Part shown: positions 24,731 to 36,613 of the stretch, piece after piece
Layout of the letters: every line of letters starts with the position of its first letter
Numbering within the stretch: the stretch's first letter is position 1
Origin: Dromaius novaehollandiae
Lineage: Eukaryota > Chordata > Aves > Casuariiformes > Dromaiidae
Assembly (NCBI RefSeq): GCF_036370855.1
Contig: NC_088117.1
Coordinates: forward strand, 6,324,001 to 6,388,000
Length of the DNA stretch: 64,000 nt
Direction of reading: 5' to 3'
Notes under the pieces: generated by a model
What the model saw: the letters and a program-made list of their open reading frames with translations, nothing else
The model's database searches: none
Told to the model about the DNA's origin: nothing
Made by a program: the position numbers and the translations under genes

Positions 24731-25674
24731 ACATTTTGCTCATCTTCCCCGCTTTCCCCATGAGGATCCCTCAGCACTCTATGTACCGAGTGAATTTAGT
24801 TTGCCTGTGTCTGTGCCTGCGCAGGAGGAGTGAAAAGCAAATAGTGTGTCGTAGTCCCAAGGTCAGCCAAGCACCATCAGGGCAGAGACGCAGGGCCTCA
24901 GTCTCTCCGGTGGGGAAGAGCCAGTCCTGGGGTTTCTCTTTACTACTGCTCAGAAATATGAATTACAAATGTTTCTCTTTGAAATCTGCTTTCACCTGGG
25001 AGTAGGACCATGGGCTCTGGGCGGGTTATTTTGCATTTTACTATTTCATTCTCTTGCTTTTTTTTCTTGTCATCAGAAGCGCTTCTCACAATGCAGAGGG
25101 AGGATCTATTTCATAGTTTAATGGGGAAAAAAAAGCAAGTGTGAAACAATACTTGACAAAATAAGCCTATAAGGGAAAATCCTCCAGCAGTTTCAGCTTT
25201 TATTGCAAGTTATTATGTCCACCCCCTGCTCAGGCATTATTTTATAATCCAAAATACTGCCACTCAGTAAAAAATTAAATACGTTATTACCTCTTTGCCT
25301 GGCTTAATGATAGACACATTGGGAAGGATTTTTGATAAGGTGTGAGCAGCTGATGTCTCTGATGTCTTTGACAGAACTGCTCCCACTTGTCACCCACTCT
25401 GATTCTGTCCCCTCATTTCTATATGCAGCAGCATCTATTTACTATAACTTGGCCAAGAACAGGAGATCCCAACGTCTCCTTTGGCAGCCGAGGGAGGAAT
25501 TCAAGCCTTTGCGGCTGTTTATTGTCATCCATATAGTCTCTGACATCAATTCCATTTCTTGTTGTTATTGACCCATTTCGTGCTTCTGAAGTCAATTTTC
25601 AAAGGCCTTTCGGGGCAGGTGTGTTCCCTTGTCCTCGGTCATGGCCACGCTCCAGCCAGCTCCCAAGGAGCACA

Positions 25675-25815
25675 GCTGAGCGGCGGCGCCTCATGTTCGG
25701 TGCTCAAACGGCCCCGCGCCGCGCCGGCAGAGCCCCGCGACGGGCGTCACTGAGCCTTGGACGGGGGCAGAGGAAAGACGTGAGCGGCAGCGAGGAGGGA
25801 CAGGGACGGACTCAA
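25675..25815. promoter_or_regulatory. short CpG-rich islet
   Basis: About 18 CpGs in roughly 135 bases (GAGCGGCGGCGCC, CCCCGCGCCGCGCCGGC, CCCCGCGACGGGCGTC, GAGCGGCAGCGAGG), bordered on the right by a purine-rich tract. It may mark an unmethylated regulatory element or lncRNA promoter. ORFs of 64-119 residues across it have no recognisable domain. Confidence 0.4.
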
Positions 25816-26045
25816 GAAAGAGGAATGAAATAAGAGTAGCAGGAAAGTGTAATTTGCCTTGGTAGATCATCATGGAAAAAGTGAGATGGAAGAACAGGGG
25901 GATATGATGGTGTTGACATGAAAAGGGGCAGGAGAGTGAAGATGCAAGAGCAACGGTTAGTGGGAAGAGAGAAGAAAAGAGAGACTCAAAAAGAAAAATA
26001 ATTGAAAAATGAGTCCGAGAAAGATAAAGGAAGGAGGAAAAGTAT
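25790..26045 (+). repeat. purine-rich low-complexity block
   Basis: Predominantly A/G on the plus strand with irregular GAAGAAAAGAGAG-type words, directly following the CpG islet at 25675. Confidence 0.7.
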
Positions 26046-26509
26046 AGCAAAGAATTTGTACTTATTTCTCCTGGAGCTGCTGGGCCCAGTTTGCAAATAA
26101 GCCTTCCCTCTGGGACAGCATTTCAGAAGCTTTTCCCTCATACTCGATCATCCGCCTTTTGGGCTGTCCCTTTTGATGGAGGCTTGTTCTTGCAACGAGA
26201 ACAAGCGTGGTCCTCACCGAAAAGGTGCATTTCTCCCAGAGGTGGGATCGTCTTTTCCGGGGGAATCCACGAGATTGCAGCCTGTGTGCGTGAGAATCAT
26301 CTTGGGCTTTTCCACATGTCAGTAACACTCCTGCCTCAGGGCAAATGCCCTGCTTCCAGCTTTGGATCTTACCAGCAACAGCCATGTGATTCATCTTTTT
26401 AAGGCTCAGTCCTGCAAAATACCAATCCACCTGGCCTTGCCCCAGGCAAAGCACTTCACAGTGTATTCAGAGGTAAACATGTACTTAAGTAGTGTACTGA
26501 ACTGGGGGC

Positions 26510-26540
26510 CAGTGCCCAGTACCTTACAGGATTGGTCCCT
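26510..26540 (+). repeat. fragment of an old interspersed repeat, copy 1
   Basis: AGTGCCCAGTACCTTACAGG and the bases after it match 40590-40620 at 26 of 31 positions. A reverse-oriented relative (GGCTCAGTCCTGCAAAA) lies just upstream at 26403. Confidence 0.5.
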
Positions 26541-27774
26541 AACAACGCAGTGGCTTAACTTGCTGTAGCTCCTTTTGAGTTACAGACACTATAGATACCA
26601 CAAATAAAACAAAAATGTAGTTTATGAGGTGGCAGAGATGGAGCTAATATTTACAAATATTAGCTAAATTCTGCCTTTATTACTCTATTACTGAGACAAA
26701 ACTCTCTTGGGAGGCTTCTGAGGAAAGTACATCAGCTTATTTTAACTGTCATTCAACAGACTCGGGTCTGTGGACACATCCCTTCCTGGGCCTTGAGAGT
26801 GCTGAGCCGGCTGTGGCTGGGCAGAGACTGCACTCATCTCCTGCTCCCTCACTTCAAACCACCATCTCCCAACGTCTGCAGCTCCTGCAATATGCTCTCC
26901 TCACTTCCACCGAGTTCCCCACTGTCAGAAGCCTCTTTGGATTCCCGGTTTAACTCCTCCAGGGAGAGTATGCCTGGAAGGAAGGAACATAAGCTAACTA
27001 AATGAATCTTTTAATCACTGTCATTTTGGTTCTGAAAACCCTAGCCAAAACAATGGCCAGTTTCTGCAGACAAATGGAAGTGCAGAAGTGAACTCTCATC
27101 TCATCACCCTTCATCTCATCACATCCCTCTTGGGAAATCTTCCTTGTTAGACTGACTATAATTTTTCTTTGAGAAAACAGTTTTCCTTTGATATTTTCAG
27201 ATTCAGCAAGGTGAAAATCTTATCCAGAGGGAATTCATTTTTGTGCAGAGAGAGGAAGATTTTGCATGCATCAGGCTTTGGTGACCCATCCCACTGCTCA
27301 CTGTGCAGTTCACAGGAATTGGCTATGTTCAGGTCTGGCCCAGTGGTCCTGTATACCACTTCTGAGAGAATGTCCCATAGGTTTCCTGTGATTCATCTGA
27401 GAGTTTGGACACACAATTTATATAGATGTTTTCTCCCTGTCAGTTACTGTCCTGGGATAAGTCTAACCCTGAGGAAACAGCTCTGCTTGGGAGAAGGTGA
27501 TCTTTGAAGAAGAGACTGAAATGAAAGGACGGAAAGCTGAGCAGCTGCAGTGACATTACCTGCATGCCACACATAAAGAGAAGAAAAGGTATGGATTGAA
27601 AGCTGATCGCTCTCTTTCATCCATGCGGTTGGCTTCCTACACCTGGGGAAGGCTTCCCAGATTTGTGAAATAAAAGAAATGCAAAGAGTTCCCTCCCTCC
27701 TCTCTTTCCTCCTCCGGATGGATTAAATTGTGCATTCAGAAAGCAAATCAAAATGGATTCCGTTTAATAAATTC

Positions 27775-27990
27775 TGTTTGAAAACTAGAAGGAGGTTTGT
27801 AGCCAGCAGAGGAGTGAAGTACTGGAACAGCCTTCCAGCGGGAGGAGTGGGTGGCAAACAGCCTGATTAGTTTTATGATAAAGCTTGATCAGTTTACGGG
27901 TGCGACTGTGTGGTGCAGTTGCCTGAGATAGCAGGGGACAGGACTTAATGACCTTCGAGATCTCTCTCCATCGTGTTCTTTAACTGCAAT
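27775..27990 (+). mobile_element. old CR1/L3-like LINE 3' fragment
   Basis: The stretch contains the order of words typical of the 3' part of ancient CR1/L3 elements: GGAGGTTTGTAGCCAGCAGA, AAGTACTGGAACAGCCTTCC, GGGAGGAGTGGGTGGCAAAC, then AAAGCTTGATCAGTTTACGG, TTGCCTGAGATAGCAGGGGA and GACTTAATGACCTTCGAGAT. The expected ending 'ATGACCTT..AGGTC..TTCCA' is recognisable but decayed. No ORF remains. It is older than the intronic copy at 58150, judging by divergence. Confidence 0.65.
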
Positions 27991-28659
27991 GAAGTCGCAG
28001 GATATAATAGACCTAGTTCAGTTTTTTTCATGGAAGTTGCTTCAGTTTACACCAGCTGAGAATCTGCCCTAATGTGGCCAAAGTCAAGCCTGGCAACCTT
28101 TAATCCTTGTAATGCATGATAACAGCTCAGTCCTTACTGCCCACGCCTGGCTCCCTGATAATACCAATGATGTCTTTATTCTGCAATGTCTTTTTCTATT
28201 GTAGATAGATGTGTTAGCAATGGCCTATCTCATGGCCACATTCGAATATATATTTTTCTCTTTGTCCAGGCAATAAAAGATACCTTGAAAGAGCAAGGAT
28301 GGTGGTGAGAATGTCAGGTAGGGTCACGAGGCACAGGCGTTCCACAAAAGGGAACGAAATAACAATGAGAAAATACCTCAAAACATTTTCCAGAAATAAC
28401 AGTGTAATTAATACATCTTTTGCTTGCTCAGTGGCTGAACCTCCTTTTCCTATGCTTGGAAGTCACTACTTGGGAATATTAGAGGGAGCTTTCTTTTGTC
28501 TTCAAGCTTTAGCCCTAGCAACCTGCTTTGATAGAAAAATATAGATGAAATCAGGGGAAGAGATACACAGCATGCGAACTTTGGGTTTTGTCGGAATGAA
28601 CCAGCACAACATGAACATGGAATACAGAGTACTAACAATGCACTGCCTATTTTTCTTTT

Positions 28660-28697
28660 TTTATATATATATATAATACATATATATATATATATCA
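28660..28697. repeat. (AT)n microsatellite with self-complementary arms
   Basis: TTATATATATATATAATACA followed by a second TATATA run; able to extrude as a cruciform. Confidence 0.85.
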
Positions 28698-31600
28698 GCG
28701 GTATGGTGTGCCCCCAATCAAAGTGCTAGATGGACTGCAAACACAGAGCAAAAAAGACAACCTGCAGAAGCTTACAATTCGTTATGACACAGAAAAATAA
28801 TTCCAGGAAAAAAATATTTGGCAAATAAATCCGAAGAATTAATGATCTCAGTTGTAGGTGGATAACTCACAGAAAGGCGAAATGAGTCTAATAAACTAGA
28901 AAGAAGCAAAATTAGCCTAATAAACCATTTGTTAGATGTTAATCATTCCAGTGCACAGGTACGATGTGCGTGACCCCGAGCATGGAAAGTCACTCAGTGT
29001 GGTGTACCAGGCTGGACACGTCAGACTTGGGGAGCTGAGGGTTTTTTTTCCACTCCTTTAGGAAACTCTTGCAATCCCTTGCTCATCACATAACAGCTGT
29101 CTCAGCCTGTTCCCGGTCCATTCCTGGTAGAAGACAGAGACTAGCTTTGTAGATCTAGCTGTTGCTTTGCAAGACTTCCAGCTTTGTAGTGCTTTTTTCC
29201 CAGTTTTGGTGGTCAGCCAACATGGCATTTGTCATGCTGTTGTTTCTCTAGACGTCTTTAGAGGTCTGCTGTGCATACACTGCTGGTGTACATTGGCAGC
29301 GATGGACCCGTCCCTATGCACTTGAGGATATCAAAAGAAGGACCTCATTTTATCACCCCGTAAAATAAACTTGTCCAAGCTGCACAGGAAAGCAAGCCCA
29401 ATCCCACATTTTTCAGCTGAAGTGTCACTATGCGCAGCAACTCAAGGGTAAAAAAGGTTGTGGTGCCTCTTACTGCCCCGCTGCACCAAGGAGCACCTCT
29501 ACCTTGGGCGTGAGAAGAGCACCGAGACGTCCGTCCATCCGCCTCGGTGAAGGGAGAGGTCCGGAAGAGGAACGTATCGGGGACAGCAGCAGGACTCTGC
29601 AGCCCCAGACTGCAGCTACGGGGGGGCAGTGCTCCCCAGCAAGGCACCCTGCTCTGGTGAGGAGAGACTTGAAGTGCTGTCCAAAACTTTGCTTTTCCTA
29701 AACCTCAGCAGCTGCCCAAGGACACTAGTTCACTTAGTTGCTGTAGCAGTATATTCAAAGATACTCACTATCTCACTATCGGCCCTAGTGAAACATGTGT
29801 TATCCATTTGTCCTTGAAACCAGCCGTCCCCTTGTGAAATGATTAAAGTAGTCTTCTGCTGGATGAATCGCGTGCATCTTTTTTTCTCCTGCTCCCCCCA
29901 GAAGATATCACCCCCCCCCCATTCATACTAGTCACGACAGAGCATCTTCCTTGCAATTTATTGTTTGCACTCATTTGTTTTCCTTCAGACAGTCTTTGAA
30001 ACGTTGTATCCAGTGACCTCTGGCAAAGGAATGGGAACAGCACACACTTTTATCCTGGCGCTAGGCAGCAGCAGTGACAAATTGGTTTACTTTTCTGCCT
30101 GACACTGGGGGCTGTGAGTCAGGAGAGGGGGTTTTATTAGCTCAGAGTCACTTGTGCATCCAGAATGTGTTTTGTAATCTCCCCTCTCTGATGTTATTTA
30201 GAATATATATTTGGGTTTGTTTGTTACTGTCTGGGAATACAGAAAGTTTTGCCCAAATGGATAGAATCTTCTGGTGGGAAATAAACTTGCTATCAGGATG
30301 TGCCAGTTTTTTTTGTTTTTTTTTTTTAACAGCTAAATATACATGTTCAGTCATGTACGGATGTTTTCAGCTATGCTAGAAGCAAGAACAGGAGGCGCAA
30401 CCACAGCCACACTTTCTGATATGAAAATACCCAGCTATTTACCAGTGAGAAGAGATTAGGAGTTGTGCACAGCCACAAATACTTCCTGAAGCCTATGGGA
30501 ACATTTTGGAAAGAAAGTTCTTTCTCCGCTTCGCTCCTTCTAAACCCAATGGGAATAGCCCAGTAGATGGGACTCTGGGTGATTCTTGAAAGCGCATGAG
30601 GATAATAGTGATGATTCAGGTTTCACTATTGCACGTTTTGTTAGCACCTGCCAGGACACACACGGCTGCACATGCACATCCAGCCTGTGCGGGAGTGCCT
30701 GGCAGGATGGCGTAGGGGTCAACCCAATCGAGTTAACCGGTGTAGAAGTCAAAGTACTGACCTCTTTTGCAAAGCCTTTGAGATCTACTGATGAAGAGCA
30801 TTCTCCAACATCTGGATATTGTTACCATGATTATATGCCTCATTGATCTAAAAATTCTAAGGAAAGGTCATGATACTTGAGGACTTTTCCATGAGGGTCT
30901 GCATGACCATTTCCAGAGGGACGCTTTTGTACCTGGCTATCCATCTTCCATTCTGGCTGTGCTAGCTGCTGTTGTTCTTAGGGTACAACATATTGTTCAT
31001 CTCAGTTTAATGCATGATCAGAACGGCATTTTCACTGTTCCCATGTTGCTGCTGTGTCCTGACCTCAAAGGGACGATCTCAATTCGGCCTCTTCAGAAAG
31101 CTGCAGTTGCCTTCCCTCCCCCACTTTCTTTTTTGCGGCTGATGGTATCTTGTGTTATCTTAATTACACGCTTAAAGGATGCCTGCTGCACAGATCATTG
31201 ATGGAGTTTGATGTTTGTTAATATCATGTTGCGTTATGGAAATGTGGTACATTAAGACTTTGGTATCTTTCCAAATTATTCTGAAGATATAAAAAACTTA
31301 ATAAGCAACCCACTTTAACTAATACAGACTAATAGGTTGAGAAGGGAGTTAGCTTGGGGAGTTGTTTGCTTGGGGAGTTGTAAGTAAAATGATTTACAGA
31401 GCCCTTGATTGAGACTTGTTATTTAGGGTCACAATTTGGTGTTAGAATTGGGGCTAATATTGGTAGGGTTAGTGAGTATCAGTTTGTGGTCAAAACAAGT
31501 AAACTTTTTTGCATGTATTTAATTTTTCCCCAGCCAGTGATTTGTCTTTAAATGTGAACACTTAGCTAAATCAGGTGCAGATGGTTGTTTTTATCAAACG

Positions 31601-33316
31601 AATGCTGTTTTATCACTTTAAAAGCTTTTGTTTTTAGTCAAGTGAAGGAAGTGGGCAGCACTCCCTTGTTTTTGAAAGAAGAAGAGCATATGCTTTTTAA
31701 TTTGAAATGTAGCACTAATAGCATTATCCACAGGGGGATAGGCTGTGCTATTGTGGATTGTGGATAATGCATTTATGCTCAAATATCCTTTATTCCCTCC
31801 TGAATGAAAGACTTTAACAGCATATTGTATTACCATGCCATAGAGAATATAGTTTACCCTAAAAGTGAATTTTCTGACAGTCTTAACTGTGTTTTTGTTT
31901 TTGTTTTGTTAATTTGGGGGGATATTCTTGATGAATTTGCAATGTTCTTAGAACATTGTGCTGAAAAAAAACCCTCAACCTACCATGAACAGTGAAGAAA
32001 ATAGTGTCGAGGGGAGATCTGGAGTTAATGCAGTAAGGAGCTGGAGACTGTTGCAAAAATAGCTTCACTAACACATCCCTTTTTCGCATTTCTTTCTCTG
32101 CTCTCTTCTCACCAGAAGTTGGTGCTCATGCCACGATGGTGCCAAGCTGGTGGTTCTGTGAAACAGGAACAGGCTTGAGACGAGGAAACTCGGTCCATTT
32201 GTGACTTCCTGTAGCAAACTCCTTTTCCCCAGGTCTGGAAGACAAATGGATTAATAACCCAGAATGCTGTGCTCTTTGCTTCAGCAAGGTTGACTCTCTG
32301 TATTCAGCCTTACTCACAGGTATCGCCTACAAGCTCCTGGGAAAATGCTGAACAAACGGAGATCGTGGCTTGGAGGCCTGGGGCTGGCCTTGCATTGTTT
32401 GCTTTTTATTGTAAGGCTTATCTCGCTGTGTCATATGGTTGAAAACTGGAGCCCTGCCTCCAAGATAGCAGTGGGAAGGCAAGAAAAGCTTGTGCGCATT
32501 TGTCTTCAGGTCAGTTTTATAAATGAATGTACTGATGCAGCCCTCAACAAAATGCAAGGGAGAAGCTATGAGCGAGAACAAGTCCTAAATTTCTTCTGGT
32601 CATGTGGCTTTATGGAAATGGAAGGTTTCAACACTGCTGTCATGCTCACTCTCCAGAAAATTGGCCATGCTCCAATAGTCCTGTTAATTGCTGGACTGGG
32701 TACTTCCACCCTGACACAATAAGTCTGGCCATAACTAGCCTAGCATGTTTGGAAGATGAGACCGGGTCTTGTACTCAGCTCCCGTCTGCCCACAGAATCT
32801 TGGGATGTCCTGGTAGTGTCGGCGACAGTAAGTCAAACCTGTCGGAGATATCGAAATAGAATCAGGGCTAAGGATGAGAAGCTCAGTGGAAAGAAGGCAT
32901 CACAGAGCATGGTGTGCAACATCCAAATGGGGTGGCAAAGGAGAGGAAAGGGGTTTCTGAAGACAATCTGGACTCATTGCTCACCCATTACCTAACGGTC
33001 AGGAAATACAGTAATAAGTCCTGCTGTCTCCCAGGAAAGTTCATCTGAGACCACATCTTGCACCTGGGGTGACTCACTGGTGCGGAGTAATTACTCAGAC
33101 CTGGTTAGGACAAGATGGATGGTCCATCCCACAGATCCACTCACAGGATCATACAACAGCAGTAGTTTGGTGTCCATCACAGTGCAGTATTGTGCAGCAT
33201 GGTAATATTTGTGTCTTCTTCAACAGAAAGAAGATTAATTTTAAGTTTAAGTTTTAGGCATGTATAAGTTCAGGTGTCTAAGCCAGTGATCTAGCCTTCC
33301 TCTACAGACAGTGAAG

Positions 33317-33420
33317 AGAAAGGGAGGCATCTCCAGAGAATGAGTCATCTATTCCTATGTACAGTGTCTAAAGTGGGTGGGATGACTCATCCTCTGAAGG
33401 TAACGGTCTCCCTTTCTATG
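33317..33420. repeat. imperfect inverted repeat with an AP-1 site in each arm
   Basis: The left arm GAAAGGGAG...AGAGAATGAGTCATCT is mirrored on the opposite strand by the right arm, which reads GGATGACTCATCCTCT...CTCCCTTTC on the plus strand. The arms are roughly 85% complementary in the outer and inner blocks, with a diverged middle of 8-11 bases, and are separated by about 30 bases. Each arm carries ATGAGTCAT or its near copy, an AP-1-type heptamer. It may be the remnant of a small palindromic DNA transposon or a bipartite enhancer. Confidence 0.6.
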
Positions 33421-36400
33421 GCTTAAATGACTAGTTTCAACTAGAAGCCTAACCTTTTCGTGGCTGAAATCAGCCACCTTCGCTGTTACCCATATTTGTC
33501 TCAAGTTGCTTCCAAAATTCAGAGCAAAGTGGGAAGGCATCTCAGTAGATGCCTCCTTCGAAGGACCATTTTGTGCTTCCTCCTGGGATTTGCACATCTT
33601 TGTCCCTCAAGAGGGTGCTGACATGGTTTGCTCAAGTTACATGGGGTCAGAGAAATGAAAGCCTGTTAACTTATCCCCAGGACCCAGGCAGAAAGACATA
33701 GTTAACTTTTTGTTTTTGTCTTTAATGTTTCCTCTTGTCAGCAATGTCTCCAACAATCAGTAAGAAGCTTCCAGTTGTCTTCAATGGGCTTTCATCCAAG
33801 CCTGCAGATAGCAATAGAAAAAAATCAGTTGCAGAGGGAAATCAGCAGAGGGGAAAGGTAAAGACACAAGAAAGCTATAAAGATGTGATTTTCACAGGGA
33901 GGGGAGAGGAAGAGGGAGAAATGAAGAGAGGTGCTTTAAAGAGTGGTCAGTGGAGGAACACAGAGGCCATGCTCAGTGGAGGAAAGATCTGGGCAGGGGA
34001 GAGGGACAAACTCATACCCTTGAAACATGCCTCTCTCCAGTGCTGCAGCATCACCTCCATTTGAGAATGCCTAACTGCTCTTCAGTTTAATCATAGCTGC
34101 ACTTTTGGGTATAAGATGAATAATTAAGCTTGGGAGTAGAATACAGTAAGTGTTAATAGGGCAGAAGGTACTGCAAAGTCCTTATAAAAAGCTGTGCTTG
34201 CAGCACAAAGTGGCTGCTGTTCTCTGTGTCCCCAGTCATGAAGTGAGAAGCATGAAAGTACTAAATTAAATGAAGTGCATCTGTATCCATTCTGCTGGAC
34301 TTTTTTTCCCTGCATTTAATGCTGTTTCTTGCTAAATAATAACCTGTCTCCAGCAAAAGCTGAACAATGTATTTCTAAATACGTCAGGATTTTTTTCCAA
34401 ATCAAACCAGGACAGGCGTCCTGAGCAGCCTTCCTTCCGTGCCTACTACTGTGGAGTCCCACAAGCACAGTCTTCTTCCTTACATAAGTTAATGTTGGGA
34501 GAAAACTTCTGACAGCTTGAAGAGACAAGCCAGTCTGAAGTGACAGTGTTACGGCATTCATCCTATTTGCTGAGTACAAGACTGCTTCTTGTCACAGTTA
34601 GAAGACCAAGAACGAATAAATCAATGCCCGCTTCAATCCATGACAGGCAACAATTAAACAATATCCAAGAAGACTCTGGCCCCGTTAAACTGCCCATGCA
34701 CCTTGAGGGCTGGTTTTTGCATACAGCTATACAAGAGAAGCCACACCAAGAAAAAGCTGCAGCTGGAATAAGATGCAGCCATGAATCCATGTACAATGCA
34801 AGTCATTGCAATTTGCTGCTCGGTCTAATATTTCCCTTGGTTTGAAGTATTTCTCTCTCCCTAAGCACATTTCCTCCTAAGACGGTTGACCATCAGTGCA
34901 CCAAAACAGTAACTCAGCAGAGAGCAGTTTGTGTCTCTATCACCCAAAACATTTTCAGGGACAATGTGCAAGTAGTGTTTCTCACTCCTGTGAGATCAGA
35001 CTTGAGTCTCACACTCAGAAGCAAATGCAAAGCTCCTCTTTTAGCTCTTCATTTTCCACATGCACCCAATTAAATAGAGCTGTATAAACTAATCAAATTA
35101 GGCTGGGAAGGAAGAAAGAGAGATTGTTATTTTTAAATACTTGAGAGATGTTTGGATATGGGAGGTCATACAGGTAAAGAGGGAGGTCAATAAATAGAAA
35201 GAAGGAAATTATTTTTAACTATTGCAGATAAGGTATTTTTAGAGCAATCACCTGAAAGCTCCCTGAACTACAGAGAATGATAAGCACTGCTTAACACAGC
35301 AGCAGTAGTGGGAGCTGCAGCCTGGCTCAGACCCATATTCCCCTACTTCTTTTAAGTGAGTTTTCAGTGTAATGACTTTCCCGCTTTTCTCCCACCTCCT
35401 GTCCTTACAGCTATCACTGTGGATCCCTCAGAGAGTCTGGCTCCCATATGGACATTGAGAAGGTTTTCAGTTGTTGCCAGGTGAATATTTCTTCCCCCCC
35501 ACATACACACATTCTGGTTTGTTTTTCATCCTTTTCTTTCATCTGCTGTCCTCTCACCTCTGTCCTAAGTGGGAGAGATGAAGACCTGAACCTCCACGGG
35601 CAGGTACATGTGAAAAAAAGCCAGAGGTTAACTTCCAAAGGGCCAGGGGACCTGCAGGCTGATAAGTGCTTCTCTGCCTGGGGGATGTTGTCCTGGCTGA
35701 AATATCCATGGGGAGAGATGCAGGGCACTAGGCAGAGTGCTGCAGGAGGAACATGACCCTTTCTGGAGTCTTGCTGGTTGTGGCTGAGTCTCCACCTTAA
35801 TGTTTTGGTGCTCATACCCCACTTACTTCACTGTTGTCACCAGCCAGATGATTCCTATGGGTTTTATCCACTGCAGACCTGAGCCTGTGATGCATTAGGG
35901 ATGAATGCAGGAGTTGAGGGTCTCCTGGATCCTTTCAAGAGGCACTTTGTACCTTTTGGAAGCTGACCCAGGCTGAGTAGCTCACACAGACCCTCTGACT
36001 CGCATCCTCTTTCCCTAACTGGGATGTAAAAGCTGATTCATGATTTGTTTGCCTTCACCAGAGTAATATGCAACAAATCTCCATGCTGGAAGCAGCAGAT
36101 GCAAGTAGAGCTGCCTGAGAAGTGTGTGTGTGTTTGTGATGGGAGGAATGAACATCACTGGACTTTTATCTTCACTTTTGGTCCTTTCTACACACTATTC
36201 CCCACACTTTTACTAATTATCTATATCACACTTTGTCAGCAACAAGGCGGAATCAAAACCTTCATTTTTCATGTCTAGACGCTGGTCCTGGCAAATTAAG
36301 GTGAAGGAAGACACCTTTAGACAAGGATGAACTTAGAACATGCTTCCCACAGACATTCCCTATTAGTGATGCAGACAAATGCTTGGGATGTACTGTAAAT

Positions 36401-36593
36401 GGTACTATGCAGAGACACTTTTTTCTTCTTTCTCTTCTTAGACAGGGTCAATTCCTCAAAGTGCTTAGGCATAAATTAGGCTATGCCATACTGTATCAGC
36501 TGTGAATTTAGCACGGATGTTTTCTAGAAGCGATGGAAAAGATCTGGAAACTAGTGTCTTCCTCAACTTGAATTAATATTCTGCCTCCTCCCT

Positions 36594-36613
36594 CCCCCCC
36601 CCCCCCCCCCCCC
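36594..36613. repeat. C20 homopolymer
   Basis: Twenty consecutive C, preceded by CCTCCCT. The opposite strand could form a G-quadruplex. The length may also be affected by sequencing error. Confidence 0.85.

Larger units (their letters stand above)
18661..27774. other. intergenic, no gene seen
   Basis: This span contains CA microsatellites (20259-20299), an alternating purine-pyrimidine stretch (24695-24730), CpG islets, a purine-rich block (25790-26045) and old-repeat fragments at 26401 and 26510. No ORF shows a known domain. Position 21283-21300 has a weak 'TTGGACTCGATA' word reminiscent of CR1 3' ends, too short to call. Confidence 0.6.
27991..36593. other. intergenic, no gene seen
   Basis: The span contains an AT microsatellite (28660-28697), a CpG patch (29510-29640), C10 at 29911, an inverted repeat with AP-1 sites (33317-33420) and a purine-rich block (33825-34015). 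ORFs of up to 133 residues are domain-free. Confidence 0.6.
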
